Shown piece by piece: positions 27,501-36,398 of a stretch of 64,000 bases of DNA. Origin of the DNA: Choristoneura fumiferana (Eukaryota > Arthropoda > Insecta > Lepidoptera > Tortricidae); NCBI RefSeq assembly GCF_025370935.1, contig NC_133500.1, positions 11,424,236 to 11,488,235 on the forward strand, written 5' to 3'. The notes under the pieces are model-generated. The model had not been told where the DNA came from. It ran no database searches and worked only from the letters and a program-made list of their open reading frames with translations. Each line of letters begins with the position of its first letter. The first letter of the stretch is position 1. Both the position numbers and the translations under genes were made by a program.

Positions 27501-30500
27501 ATCGGATAGAATCGTGATAGAATCATTGGAAAAAGAACTGAAAGAAAAAATGCGCGTACTAGAATTGCAGCTTGCCAGACTGATTTTGGCTTGCCAGAAG
27601 GAAGTTTGCTTTACATTGCTACTGCAAAACGTTCTCAACGTCATCATCATCATCGTCATATCTTAAGACATCCACTGTTGGACATAGGCCTCCCCTATGG
27701 GCCCCAAGTGGCTTCGGTTGGAAGCGGCCTGCATCCACCGTGAACCCGCGGCTTTAACCAGTGCCCTTAGTGTAAGTTTTCGGTTACAAAATACGTCTCG
27801 ATCGCGTTCGCGTTAAAATCTCAATTTGTATGCACACACGAACAGCGCCTCTAGCGGATCGTTTGCAATGTTCGCGTTTCCATACAAATTGCAATAACGC
27901 GAACGCGATCGAGCGAGACGTATTTTGTAACCGAAAACATACACTAAGGGCACAGGTCATTCGTCCATCTCGTTGGTGGACAAACCTTTCTATTAAGTAT
28001 TTTGTTACTATAAAAAAGGAACCCTAATAACTTGTTCTGTAATAACTTCGAGTACATCCAAGTATTATAGTTTTCTGTCAATATATTTGCATCAAAGGAA
28101 GCAAGTTGGTCCCAAGGCCTTCATTTGGTCGATATGTAATCAATCGGATATGAAACGATATTAAAATAGAAACTTAACCTAAATACGCTTAGTTTCGGTT
28201 GAAACGTGGGCGTGAGCGGCTCAAAACTTTAAGTAAAGTGTAAATTACAGTTGTGACAAGTGAATTATAATTAAATTATTTTCGTTAAATGAAGATTTGA
28301 TTAAGCTTAATAGCATCCTCGGATGCAAATTTACAGTGGATTCGTTGTCTATCATGCAATCTATATACCTACCAACAATCATACCTATGAAACAGTGGGT
28401 ACCGTGACTGACTGATTGACAGACAACGCACAGCCTAAACTACGCGAACCAACATCCGTCGTACGCGTACGAAGTCGCGGGCAAAAGCTATACTTAGTTC
28501 TTGTTTATTTATGTATTTATTTCGGTTTCGGACACGGCTCTAACAACTTCTATAAAATTAGCTATTGTGAGAATTTTTGGGGGTAAACAATCGAGCTAAC
28601 TTAGTCATCTCTAGGAAAATGCGTGTTTTTGAAGGTTCCAGTGGCGTAGCGTAGTTGGGGCGGGGGGGCGGTGCGCCCCGGGCGGCACTATTAGGGGGCG
28701 GCAAAATACCTACCACAAAAATTTAATGGTATGTGTGAAGTACCCAATCCGCACTGGGCCCACGTGGGACCTGCGGCCCAAGTGTTCTTATTCTGAGAGG
28801 ACTGCCCAGCAGTGGGACGTGTATACGCTGGGATGATGATGATAAGTCCATAACAAAAAAATGTCGCACCTACGATTCGGACCGATTACAATTTTCTTCC
28901 GCCCCGGGCCACAGCATAGGTAATAGTACAAGTACCCGGGCGGCTGATTACCACGCTGCGCCACTGGAGGGTTCTGTAACAGCAAGTAAAGCATATTACT
29001 TCTGCTAGGCTTCCTCCAGGAGCTACTACGTACAGCCAGTCAGCCAGCTACGCAAATACTGGCAAGCGCGGATCCAGCCCTCAAAAAAGGTTGTGGTCAC
29101 AGCCACCCACAAATCGGCCAAGTGCGAGTCGGAGTACAAACTCGCTCATGAACACACTTTTGCAAGTGTGTCGTTACTGTCTATTTGGGTTGAGGGCATG
29201 CCCATCGTGCCCACAACAGTGGATCTGCCCTTGCGTAGACGCATAGACGTCGAGTTGCGGAGAACGGAAGGGCTACTACGACCGTCCCCCTCACTCTTGC
29301 ATTAAATATTTAGCGTCAGCGGGACCGCAAGATACTAAATTCTGATTTTGCACTTCGTAGTATACCTAGGGCCAGCCCGCTTATACTTAACCTATATCTA
29401 TACTACTCCTTCCGGGACATAAGTAGGTATGTCGACGCTGATGCCGGTGACCCCCGTGCCGTCCCCTCAGCCCTCGAGGATCCGGATTCTTCTCACCTCC
29501 GATGACATGAAGGCAGATATTGACCTGGATGAGGACGATTTGGAGGTACCTTTATCTGCTGAAAAGTATCTCTAAGGAAAAACAAAATCCCGCTATTAAT
29601 ATTAGGTACAAATGTGAATGTTTGTAAGTGTTTGTTTACAGATACTGGTAGTTTTAGTCCCGGGGAAGGACATAGGGTACGTTTTCAACCCGGAAAATTG
29701 CATATAGTTCCCGCGGTATAGCGATAAACTAATTCTACGCGGATGGAGTCGGGGGCAAAAGATAGTAAAGATAGTTTTTAAATAATTTATTGAATCAGGC
29801 GTTACTTTGCGGAGGTGCTTATCAATGAACTAAGTATAAACAATTACTTTGCTCACCCGCTGCATTATGGTATAGAATTTTCCGTCCTTCTATATCTGCG
29901 TAACTGCAAACAAAATAAGACTTGCAAACTTTCGCATCTATTATATAAGTGGGATTCTGGGATTATGCGTCCGAGTTGAGAAACTTCGATAGCGCGATGT
30001 TGAATGTGGAGTTTCTATGTTTCCTCACTAGATGGCGTTAGGAGTCGCTACAATTGCACTGTATGTATTGTATTATTGTATGTATGTGTATGTAAACTTC
30101 TTTATTGTACAAAAGAATAGAAACAAAACACAATTGACTAACTTTGAGATACTTGTACAAAGGCGGACTTATCCCTTTAAGGGATCTCTACCAGTCAACA
30201 TTTGAGTAGATGAGAGGAGTAACCAGTTAGGTTCCGACAAAGAGTGAGTTTAAGAGTCAAAAATAATATTGTGTTAGAGAAACAAATATATATGTATACT
30301 CTTAGTTGTTATATTTGGACTGTATGTGTTAGCATGAGTGCGGGAAACTGTGTGTCGATTTCTGTATCGGATGCCAACTTGGATCCACGTAATCAACGTC
30401 GAGCGCGTGCCACCTTTAGCGACCCGACAAGTGCTGACTGGACTCCTTTTTCGCATTTGTACTTTATTTTTAATTTATATTTTCTCTCTTTCATCTGAGA

Positions 30501-33500
30501 ATGAACATGTTTGTACTTGTTAGTCATGCTAAATAAAGATTTCTTATTGTTATTCGGTGTTGCAGGACACCCGCAAGAAGCTAGACCCTTCCCTGGTGGA
30601 GCACACGAGCATGATGCGCGCCGCCATCCCGGCGCTGCCGCTCGTGCTGGCCTTCTGGTGCCTGCTCTGCAACGTGCTGCTGCCAGGGCTCGGTAAGGTC
30701 CCGCACTCTTCCCTAACTATAGTCGCCCGCCGCTAACAAGTCAATCCTGACACCTGTCATCCTGGTATTAAATACCTACGTCATGTTTTTGTTTTTTGAC
30801 GTATACAGTATGGGAGTGAAACGAGTCAGGATTGACTTCTTAACGGCGGGCTACTATAGCCTTAAATAATCTAAGACATAGCTTGAAACTGATATTCACT
30901 GACAGGCCGTATTTACTACGAAGTTTTTAATACGAGTGAGCGGGAGGGTACGATACGAACTTCGATTTTCGAATTTCGGGGGGGGGTTGTAATATTCGAG
31001 GTAACATAAAAGCTTTCTGTCTTCGCGGGCATAACAAAGAAACAAACTTAAACATTCTCAATTACACATTCGTAATATTAGTAGGGATTCTAGATGTGAA
31101 TGTAGGTATCCTTGTTTGTTACCTAAGTTTTCACTGACAACGATTATGGTACCTATGAACTCCGGGTTTTTGAATATTCTGTCGCATTTTTCATGAACCC
31201 TTGTGTTGGTTACAGGAACGATATTCAGCGGAATGTTCTGCCTTTGCTTCGGGATCCCGAGGTTTGGTGTCCACGACGGTGCCAAACATAGGATAGGTGA
31301 GTTACAGATAATTACCTACACGGGTTTCTCTACGGGATCAAATCAGAGATGAGGAGATACGTAGAAGAACTAGGATCACCGCCGTAGCCAAGAGAATACC
31401 TCGTTGAAGTGGCAACGGGCAGGCGGATCGGCAAGCGCTGCGTAGGACATCCACCAACGAGGACGAGTCCTAACTACAGGGCGCCGCGCGCGTCAGCTCA
31501 AGTTACCTAACCTCTTGATCTAGAGGAAAACTAGACCCATCGTATTAACTTTTATAGACTTACTGGTAGGAGTGAGGTCAACAAACAAGAGTTGTAATTT
31601 TGTCGCTTGTCGTATCAAGGGCGCCAAAAGCATGAGTCGCCCGGGGCGCTTAACAAAAGCACTGCTGAACAAAAGCCTCCCCCTTTAGAACACCACTAAG
31701 GACGTCGCCAGCCAATGGCCCAGGGGGGGGGGGGGCAAGTTGATATGGAGAATTAGCAGGTTTCGACGTACAGGAATGATCGATCAAGCTAGTCAAGACT
31801 TAGGACTGGTTTGATTGCTTTACATTTGGCAACGTTTTAGTATCTCTAGGGGAGACAGCTTCCCCTCCCTGCTCCCCCCTGGCGACGCCCATGAACACCA
31901 CAATGAACGACAACTCGCCACTTTGCAACCACCGGTTTCCCGCAACTCGCACGATGTCTTCCGGTTCGCGGTCGCCACTCGAGGACTTTTCTCCCCTAAC
32001 GTTATCTGTCCTTCGAGCAATGTGGCCCGACGACTGCCACTTACCTACTCTGTGTTTCAGGGTCGTTCCTGATCAACCTGCTGGTGGGGTGCGGGCAGCT
32101 GTTCACGGTGCTGTTCTGTCTGGTGGGCTGGGGCTGGTCCATCTGGTGGGGCGTCATCATGGTCCGCGTGTCCCGTGAGTACAACACCTGGCTTTTGCTC
32201 TATTAACAACCCAAAACCTGCTCCTGATTTTCTTCTCTTTTTTTCAACTTCATGTAAGTAATTCAATAAGTCAAAGTCAAAATATCTTTATTCAATTTAG
32301 GCTATAACAAGCACTTATGAATGTCGAAAAAAATCTACCACCGGTTCGGAAAAACCTCTGTTGAGAAGAATCCGGCAAGAAACTCAACGAGGTATCTTTT
32401 TTTTAAACAGATTCAAGTACACTATTATTAAATGATATCTATACACAGTAACACATAATATATCGAACGAGGCAAAATTCTATAATAAATATAATACTGA
32501 ATAATATCTAGATAATCACATATTTTCTTGCAAAATTTTCTTCCGCCCCGGGCGGCTAATACCTACCCTAGGTCACTGGGCTGCGACCCTAGCTCTGGCT
32601 CGTATTTGGTGCAACAGGTCCCCATTGCCATTCAGCGGGGCTTAACCCTGCTGCTGCTGCTGATTAGCTGCTGGTATTATAGGGACGTTTGAGCGCGGTA
32701 GGTACGATGCAGGGGGAAGGGTTTTATGCTAGTTTTTATTACGAAGCATATGATGCGGATGAATTTAATGTATTTATACTTGGTTTGGATAGGTATTTAA
32801 CCAAATGTAACAAAAAACTTCCGCTACCACATTTGGTAAATTGGATTTTAAACATTTTACTTCTATCATTGTAATACAAACTAGTGGTATTTCAATACAG
32901 AAATGTAAATGTTTCGATAGTTTAATGGAGTAATTTCATTATTTAAGACACCAATTGACGTTGTTAGGGTTCCGGAGCCAAAATGGCAAAAACGGAACCC
33001 TTATAGTTTCGCCATGTCTGTCTGTCTGTCTGTCCGTCCGTCCGCGGCTTTGCTCAGGGAAATCAATGCTAGAAAGCTGTAATTTTGCACGGATATATAT
33101 GTAAACTATGCCGACAAAATGGTACAATAAAAATTTCAAAAAATCAAAAAACGATTTTTCAATTTATTGATATTTTTGCGAAATATTTAACTTTAAAGTG
33201 AAAATTTTCATTAAAATAAAGCTAAATCAGGATGGTAGTAACTTTCAAGTAAAACTATAACGGCTAAGTTACTTGAGAATTATTAGTAGTGTAAGGGGCT
33301 GTTTCACCATCCATTGATTAGCGTTAACCGACGGTTAAATAAATGTGATGCCGTCTCCGTCTATTCGAACAAAACAAATAGAGACGGCATCACACTTAAC
33401 CGCCAGTTAACACTAATCAATGGATAGTGAAAAGCCCCTAAGAATAAATAGCAGCCTAAGGTATAAAATATACCTAAACTTGGAAGATTTCGTATTTTAT

Positions 33501-33776
33501 AATACTTACTTAATTTTTTCGTAATGGCTACGGAACCCTATTTTGGGCGTGTCCGACACGCTCTTGGCCGGTTTTTTGACCAAACCAAGCATAGTTATTC
33601 AATTGTTTTATTTTTGGTTACGTACTATGTGCCGATTTTAGTGTAGTAAAATTTTGTCTTTCTTTAAATAAAAAATCCAAATTTCAGGTAAATACCGTAA
33701 GCTGAAGGCGGAATCGGCGGCGGAAGAGGCAGAGGCGCCCCCCGTCACGTCCAACAACCACACGGCGCGCGCTTAA
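6390..33776 (+). CDS. stum: stum homologue (Spec3/Stum domain protein), ten coding exons
   Basis: Exons: 6390-6523, 6975-9426, 21911-22202, 22358-22539, 25172-25298, 29471-29545, 30566-30692, 31216-31296, 32061-32174, 33688-33776. All junctions have AG/GT sites and the reading frame is continuous across all nine introns, giving 1,223 residues to the TAA. The C-terminal ~140 residues have the hydrophobic pattern of the Spec3/Stum domain: AAIPALPLVLAFWCLLCN, then TIFSGMFCLCFG, then a long segment ending GWGWSIWWGVIMV. Known of the family: Drosophila Stum is a membrane protein needed for mechanical transduction in proprioceptive neurons; other animals keep mainly the C-terminal domain. The N-terminal two thirds are basic, Ser/Pro-rich and probably disordered, with a Lys/Glu-rich stretch coded near 8690-8780. 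Family assignment is confident; the 5' end is incomplete because the exon at 6390 needs two bases of an upstream codon. Confidence 0.88.
6975..9426 (+). CDS. stum: stum large exon (disordered Ser/Pro and Lys/Glu-rich region)
   Basis: This 2,452-bp exon carries 816 full codons. The acceptor is TTCTGTTCAG|GC and the donor GCGG|GTGAGT (phase 2). The frame is open from the splice site, so the Met at 7091 is internal and not a start. A short acidic/basic predicted helix (near 7160-7270, ENKEEVRELSELNREKHEAE) comes first. Hundreds of residues rich in SPxK/SPxR and proline follow, then a Lys/Glu-rich block (around 8690-8780), then helical segments to the exon end. Composition resembles microtubule-associated or cytoskeletal linker proteins. 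That is an inference from composition, not domain evidence. Confidence 0.87.
9680..9825 (-). mobile_element. non-LTR retrotransposon 3' tail
   Basis: Reverse complement of the 1385-1500 tail, with CACACC and GCGGCCTTATCGCTT in common. Confidence 0.6.
10195..10350. repeat. dispersed repeat fragment (TCCACTG...CATCCACCGG family)
   Basis: Degenerate copy of the repeat seen at 21630-21805, 27640-27990 and 34350-34440. Confidence 0.45.
10981..11195 (-). mobile_element. partial tRNA-derived SINE
   Basis: Minus-strand match to the SINE body (GGTTTCCTCACGATGTTTTC) and B box, lacking the (GAT)n end. Confidence 0.65.
11403..11755. mobile_element. foldback transposon with ~90-bp arms
   Basis: Ends CCGGGTATGGCC and GGCCACACCCGG, flanked by TA on both sides. 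Arms include AGCGACTTTTAAAAATAAT and its complement. The 353-bp element is non-coding. A TA duplication would fit the Tc1/mariner group, but the 2-bp evidence is weak. Confidence 0.65.
11854..12162 (+). mobile_element. full-length tRNA-derived SINE
   Basis: Head with A box (TGGCCTAGTGG) and B box (GGTTCAAACCCC), body, and (GAT)n tail, flanked by a perfect 13-bp duplication AGACCCCAATGTG (11841-11853 and 12163-12175). Perfect flanks suggest a fairly recent insertion. It is not a functional tRNA gene. Confidence 0.9.
12176..14418. other. stum intron: no exon seen
   Basis: Holds a partial GCCGGCCAAGAGCGTGTC repeat (about 12749-12910) and a GC-richer stretch at 13020-13260 with two copies of TCGAACTACCCGCACTTG. 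No splice-consistent stum exon was found. Confidence 0.5.
14419..14731 (+). repeat. dispersed repeat (GGTTCC...CTTGGCCAGTTTT family)
   Basis: Begins GGTTCCATACCC and ends GACTCGCACTTGGCCAG; relatives at 24134-24568 and 32964-33578. Includes (GTCC)n and (GTCT)n. Confidence 0.6.
14855..15025. repeat. dispersed repeat (TTATTCAGTAAATAGGC family)
   Basis: Same sequence at 16620-16765; both contain AAGAAGAATGCGCCGCAAGA. Likely a non-LTR tail starting with a short (AAATTC)n run. Confidence 0.6.
15461..15756 (+). mobile_element. full-length tRNA-derived SINE
   Basis: Second young copy; flanked by perfect ACTTTTGAAA (15451-15460 and 15757-15766). Its GAT tail is only one unit long. Confidence 0.9.
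16182..16436. mobile_element. hAT-type non-autonomous element
   Basis: Ends CAGGGATGGGGAAAC and GTTTCCGCATCCCGG, with 8-bp flanks CTCTCGAA (16174-16181) and CTCTAGAA (16437-16444), one mismatch. Includes (GGCCCGCG)n-like repeats. A tRNA-like B box (GATCGAACCC) fragment of another SINE lies just after it. Confidence 0.8.
17330..17560 (-). repeat. dispersed repeat, minus copy of the 778-1017 family
   Basis: Contains GAGCTACGGTGCCAC and TTCAATATCTCAAAAACGGC, complements of the 778-1017 copy. Confidence 0.65.
17690..17850 (-). mobile_element. non-LTR retrotransposon tail with (TTTGAC)n end
   Basis: Reverse complement of 32265-32410 (ACCTCGTTGAGTTTCTTGCC here), ending in TTTGACTTTGACTTTGAC. Confidence 0.65.
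19299..19599 (+). mobile_element. full-length tRNA-derived SINE
   Basis: Third young copy; perfect flanking ATTAGTGAGA (19289-19298 and 19600-19609). Confidence 0.9.
20061..20115. repeat. short hairpin
   Basis: GACACTTGACTTGAGACC and GGTGTCAAGTCAAGTGTC form an 18-bp stem around an ATTCTAGATCATTCTA loop. Confidence 0.6.
20116..21120. other. stum intron: AT-rich, no exon seen
   Basis: Holds a tRNA-like B-box fragment (GGGGATCGAACCCGG, near 20260) of a second SINE family and long A/T runs. Confidence 0.5.
21130..21345 (-). mobile_element. RTE-like retrotransposon 3' tail
   Basis: Reverse copy of 3637-3848, beginning ACTAGCTTTTGCCCGCGG. Confidence 0.65.
21630..21805 (+). mobile_element. (ATC)n plus non-LTR coding remnant
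   Basis: (ATC)n at 21630-21658, then TCCACTGCTGGACATAGGCC. A remnant near 21760 reads PEARWTDDLKR, typical of the C-terminus of a lepidopteran retrotransposon ORF. Confidence 0.55.
21911..22202 (+). CDS. stum: stum exon with first Cys clusters
   Basis: Joined across a 12.5-kb intron: GG + A completes a Gly codon, then 97 codons follow in frame. The acceptor is CCATTCCAG|A and the donor AAG|GTACGA (phase 0). It encodes a Lys/Asp-rich linker, then ICSRLAGKCRQCCRCGK and KLNCCKGKKEEE. These clustered cysteines beside basic residues are candidates for S-acylation or metal binding (inference). The large intron is filled with transposable elements. Confidence 0.87.
22358..22539 (+). CDS. stum: stum exon with second Cys/Arg clusters
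   Basis: Acceptor TCAACAG|GCAGCG, donor TCCTC|GTGAGT (phase 2). It encodes 60 codons including LRDLCCGRRRVSD and PPGCCGRRRPPVERRDS, two copies of a CCGRRR motif. GTGAGT inside the exon (TACGTGAGTGAT, about 22454) is a possible internal donor, but its use would break the frame into the next exon. Confidence 0.86.
22742..22924. mobile_element. hAT-type non-autonomous element
   Basis: 183 bp; ends CAGTGGCGTAGCTA and TAGCTACGCCACTG, perfect 8-bp flanks CCCTCTAG (22734-22741 and 22925-22932). Confidence 0.9.
23410..23523. mobile_element. foldback element (GGGCTACTACGAAA family)
   Basis: Copies of the same short inverted-repeat family also lie near 15290-15390, 16770-16870, 24713-24827, 29268-29375, 30914-30985, 36528-36645, 53800-53905 and 55362-55490. 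Each holds a variant of CGTCCCTCTCACTC and an AACTTCGATTTTCGAATTTC arm. Confidence 0.55.
23609..24034 (+). mobile_element. 427-bp inverted-repeat transposon, copy 1
   Basis: Ends AATGAGGGCTATCG and CGATAGCCCTCATT. Very similar copies at 35032-35445 (plus) and 59140-59566 (minus). The short open frame inside (about 72 codons) is shared by two copies but resembles no known protein. Target duplication not resolved. Confidence 0.8.
24134..24568 (+). repeat. dispersed repeat (GGTTCCGTAG...CTCTTGGCCGG family)
   Basis: Same family as 32964-33578 and more distantly 14419-14731. This copy lacks the nested element found in the 32964 copy and so provides its empty site (near 24400-24420). Confidence 0.7.
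25172..25298 (+). CDS. stum: stum exon with third Cys cluster; source of decayed tandem copies
   Basis: Acceptor TTCGTGCAACAG|T, where T completes a Ser codon from the preceding exon. The donor is GAG|GTGAGT (phase 0). It encodes CCNNRLCTWLRGVCRRRSE and then a Ser-rich stretch ending SLSPTLPPE. Its 3' half and the start of its downstream intron recur in degenerate form four times within the next 900 bp. The acceptor-proximal motif GCAACAGTTGCTGC also recurs as a minisatellite just downstream. Confidence 0.86.
25313..25450. repeat. minisatellite of GCTGCAACAGTTACT units
   Basis: About nine degenerate ~15-bp units. The unit resembles the acceptor and first bases of the preceding stum exon (GCAACAGTTGCTGCAACAAC, 25165-25184). 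Confidence 0.7.
25480..26250 (+). repeat. decayed tandem copies of a stum exon's 3' end
   Basis: Copies of the exon end (TCTGTTCTCCAAGAAC... at 25253) lie at 25480-25510 (poor), 25544-25585 (good), 26084-26150 (poor) and 26164-26212 (good). The last retains the donor CTGAGGTGAGTGCTG. GCAACAGTTACT-like sequence follows several copies, as in the parent. None has a full exon with an acceptor, so they look non-coding. Confidence 0.7.
26990..27130 (+). mobile_element. non-LTR retrotransposon tail
   Basis: Contains AGGTTGACTGGTAGAGAT...AAGTCCGCCTTTGTAC and ends in (CATA)n; relatives at 30115-30250 (minus) and 49755-49860 (plus). Confidence 0.6.
27762..27953. mobile_element. foldback element nested in an older repeat
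   Basis: Ends TGCCCTTAGTGTAAGTTTTC and its complement GAAAACATACACTAAGGGCA, arms about 54 bp. Flanked by CAG on each side, and it splits a TCCACTGTTGGACATAGGCC-type repeat (27640-27990). Confidence 0.65.
28639..28966. mobile_element. hAT-type element containing a SINE fragment
   Basis: Ends CAGTGGCGTAGCG and CGCTGCGCCACTG with 8-bp flanks GAAGGTTC and GAGGGTTC (one mismatch). A SINE 3' part with (GAT)n occupies about 28720-28845 inside it. Confidence 0.75.
29471..29545 (+). CDS. stum: stum small exon (acidic linker)
   Basis: Acceptor CGTCCCCTCAG|CCC and donor GAG|GTACCT define 25 codons, phase 0 at both ends, encoding PSRIRILLTSDDMKADIDLDEDDLE. Skipping it would keep the frame, so it could be an alternative cassette exon. 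An in-frame ATG at 29432 lies upstream, but the preceding frame carries a TAA and no phase-0 acceptor includes it. Confidence 0.82.
29605..29770 (+). mobile_element. RTE-like retrotransposon tail, diverged
   Basis: Ends GGGGGCAAAAGATAGT; diverged copy of 3637-3848. Confidence 0.5.
30566..30692 (+). CDS. stum: stum exon, first membrane segment of Spec3 domain
   Basis: Acceptor GGTGTTGCAG|GAC and donor CTCG|GTAAGG (phase 1). It encodes DTRKKLDPSLVEHTSMMRA and then the hydrophobic helix AIPALPLVLAFWCLLCNVLL followed by PGLG. The 'IPALPL...PGLG' pattern is characteristic of the Spec3/Stum family. Confidence 0.9.
31216..31296 (+). CDS. stum: stum exon, second segment of Spec3 domain
   Basis: Acceptor GTTGGTTACAG|GA, donor ATAG|GTGAGT (phase 1). 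It encodes GTIFSGMFCLCFGIPRFGV then HDGAKHRIG. The first half is hydrophobic with two cysteines and the second half is a polar loop. Confidence 0.88.
   Translation, partial: ERYSAECSAFASGSRGLVSTTVPNIG
31380..32020. other. stum intron: retrotransposon remnants and G run
   Basis: Holds a remnant of the retrotransposon coding end (about 31380-31465), a run of about 13 G at 31722-31735, and TCCCCCTTAGAAC/ACTCGCCACTTG repeat fragments (31660-31720 and 31870-31960). No exon seen. Confidence 0.45.
32061..32174 (+). CDS. stum: stum exon, third membrane segment of Spec3 domain
   Basis: Acceptor TGTGTTTCAG|GG, donor TCCC|GTGAGT (phase 1). The 37 full codons are strongly hydrophobic, reading SFLINLLVGCGQLFTVLF, then CLVGWGWSIWWGVIMVRVS. 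The Trp-rich end WGWSIWWG matches the family's last membrane helix. Confidence 0.9.
32265..32410 (+). mobile_element. non-LTR retrotransposon tail
   Basis: Begins AAGTCAAAGTCAAAATATC and contains GGCAAGAAACTCAACGAGGT; minus copy at 17690-17850. Confidence 0.6.
32964..33578 (+). repeat. dispersed repeat with nested PIF/Harbinger-type element
   Basis: Starts AGGGTTCCGGAGCC and ends CTCTTGGCCGGTTTTTT. The family member at 24134-24568 lacks the insert at 33295-33438. Confidence 0.7.
33295..33438. mobile_element. PIF/Harbinger-type foldback element
   Basis: 144 bp, ends GGGGCTGTTTCACC and GTGAAAAGCCCC, flanked by TAA (33292-33294, 33439-33441). The empty site at 24400-24420 (AGTAGTTTAAGAGTAAATAG) confirms the boundaries. 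Related copy at 61628-61768. Confidence 0.85.
33688..33776 (+). CDS. stum: stum terminal exon
   Basis: Acceptor AAATTTCAG|GT; the codon CGT is completed across the intron, followed by 28 codons and TAA at 33774-33776. It encodes a short polar tail beginning KYRKLKAES and ending SNNHTARA. The 3'UTR end is uncertain: AATAAA motifs occur at 35516-35521 and 35863-35868, which would give a UTR near 1.7-2.1 kb containing an inverted-repeat element (35032-35445). Confidence 0.87.
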
Positions 33777-34349
33777 CAACATTTGAAAAACGTTGAAACT
33801 TGGTGTCTTTTGATAGTCCGGATTATTGTACAAATACACTGGATATTGGCGAAGTTAAATTTAAGGTTTTATACAATTGTCCCAGTTTCGTGCGACCGAC
33901 GACTTTTTTGGGTAGTTTGGTATACCCTATGTTAAAAGGTGATCGAAACTGGTATCAAAAATCGGTATATCACGAATATTACCTACGCGCCAACTGCGGG
34001 GCGCCCGACGGGTTAAGTCTAACAATACCACTATATTTTTCTTGTAAACTAGATGAGAAAATCCAACAAACCGCGTATGTTATTGGACTCTCAACTAAGC
34101 GACCAAGAAATTTCTTTATCATACACTTCAATATCAGTTCTCCGGCTTCAAATATTAAAGACTACTATTAATTAAAAGATTTTTTCTGATAAAGTAACCA
34201 ACTCTGTAAAAAATGTTACAGCACTTATACTTCGAGACAGGAAAAACCTATATGTAGATCGAGCGTGTCCAGCGTATTCGTATAATACAAATCGGTAGTC
34301 TCGAATAATACGTCATATTGATTGTATTGTACCTAATTAATACTCGAAG

Positions 34350-34440
34350 AACATCATCAGCCAGAAGACGTCCACTGATGAACAAAGGTCTCCCCCTTAG
34401 AACGCGAATGAACAACTCGCCAGATGCATACCCTCTGTAT
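34350..34440. repeat. dispersed repeat fragment
   Basis: ATCATCAGCCAGAAGACGTC...GAACAACTCGCC, same family as 10195-10350. The rest of 33777-35031 has no recognisable gene. Confidence 0.45.
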
Positions 34441-35031
34441 GTATTTAGAGAGGAATGGACATTTCTAATAAGGCAAATGTTGGTCACCCTTTTACGAATG
34501 ACCAAGTGCCTAAAGTGCGCAGTCAGCTGCGGGGAAAAGGTGCCTCCCCCGTATGGTTGCCGTTACAGGAAGGTACCTTTTCTCTACAACTAAATGTTGT
34601 ACTTAAAAATTGTACATACACATGAATGGACATAATGATTATTAAATCGGTAATTAAATCTACTTAGAATACCTACCTACGAGTGAGGTTATCAAAGAAT
34701 CTATTGAAATAATTGACAAATAATTCTGCTGGTCAGAAACTTTTATACCAAAATATGCGGTTTTGTAGAATCAAAACTTCCATTTAAAGATTTCCGGTCA
34801 ATTTGTGACCTCTTTTTGAAATTCGCATTGTAGAAAAGCACTCTAAAATTATGCCCCAAGTGCTGCAAGTATTATACACCTGTAGAATATAATAAGATAG
34901 TATTAAACTTTTGTATCTGACCAAATCAACATTTTTGAAGTAACTAAATTAGGTCCACGCGACATCTATGTAGCAAACGTATAACTAACTTAGCAATTTT
35001 GATTTTCCTTGTTGTATTGTAAACATGTACC

Positions 35032-35445
35032 AATGAGGGCTATCGCGTATGAATTCGCCGCTAGAGGCGCTAGTGTAGCGCGAGGTCTCCGAAATGTCAA
35101 ATCTCATAGTTTTTGGGTGAGCTACGCGGGTTTATTTATAATTAGAATAATTATGTGAATATTTTGCAATATCTGAAATTAATTATGGCAAATATGCGTT
35201 CCGGGGCAATGTCTGTGTTTTGAGACAGTTTTGTCTTTTGTCCTCCCTTTTTTCCGAACAAAACGGGGACTATGCAAACACTGTGGCATGCTCGATATTT
35301 TTATGGTACGGTTTTAAGGTGTATTGAATATGATTTTAATCTAAAATTTGTTTTCACGCCCGTAATAACAGACTTTGAAAGCCATACTTAAAAACCTCAC
35401 GCAACAGTGCGCCATCTAGTGAGACAAAAAACGATAGCCCTCATT
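35032..35445 (+). mobile_element. 427-bp-family inverted-repeat transposon, copy 2
   Basis: Same ends and interior as 23609-24034, with small deletions. It may be inside the stum 3'UTR if the distal poly(A) signal is used. Confidence 0.8.
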
Positions 35446-36250
35446 GATGAAAATACTAACCATGGGTTTGAGAAGCAGTAAAAAAAGGCATGTAGTAATC
35501 AAACATTTATATTTAAATAAAAACTAACTACATTAAGGATGACGTAACAATTGGTAATTACTTTGAAAACTAGACTAAATTAATTGGCGGCATTGGCGAA
35601 AAGATGTTTAAAATTATAAGTACTGTTACCACCTTCCCAGTAACAGACCTCTTCCATTAAATTATTTGAAAGCTTCCACTTCCATATTGGAAAGAAATCA
35701 ATATTTAATCATTGTATTTATTGTAAATTAATAACAAAACACGATTGTTTTTTGACACATTTTCCAAAGTAATAAAAAACTAAAAAAATGTTATTTTTAC
35801 AAGGAATTATTTCTAAAGTTAAGTTTGAATATAATTATAGTCGCTTATGTACAACGAATATTAATAAAGATTTTAATTTCACTACGTCTTTTTCTTTAGC
35901 AAAATATAGTTAAAAATAGGTTGAGAAAAAAGAGCGTTTTAACATCGTTGCCAAACAGACTGGCGAACTTTTTTTGAAAAGCTGTTCCGCACCCTTTTAA
36001 AAACAATAAGTAAACTTTTTCGACTTTTTCCTTTAGTTAGGCAGTTTCGTGTAAAAATGCCTGTTTAATTCATATATTGAGCAGCAAAAAATCTGTCCCT
36101 CAAATGTATGCAATAATAAGTAATTTTATACGTAGTGGGCCAAATTTTGTGCCACTGAGTATATTTTGCAAAACATGGCTAAAACATTTGTTTGATGTAA
36201 TTCTTGTGTACTTTCAAAAAAAAGTCTACCTACCCTTTCTTTTTTTAATT

Positions 36251-36398
36251 TTGGAAAAAATATGGTTTTTCCTACTCAGAATCAAGAGCACAATCGATTC
36301 CGATCGTTTAAAAAAATGTCCCCATTTTTTCATACATCCGAATCGAATGAATCGATTGTGCTCTTGATTTTGAGTAGGAAAAACCATATTTTTTCAAA
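36251..36398. repeat. near-perfect inverted repeat, 50-bp arms
   Basis: Arms 36251-36300 and 36349-36398 share GAATCAAGAGCACAATCGAT and its complement, around a 48-bp loop. Looser complementarity extends outward (GTGTACTTT near 36207, AAAGAGTACAC near 36410). Probably a foldback transposon. Confidence 0.75.

Noticed and set aside
33800..34171. 123-codon open frame just past the stum stop
   Set aside because: Starts only at GTG, has no domain, lies in the probable 3'UTR and has no sign of a separate gene.
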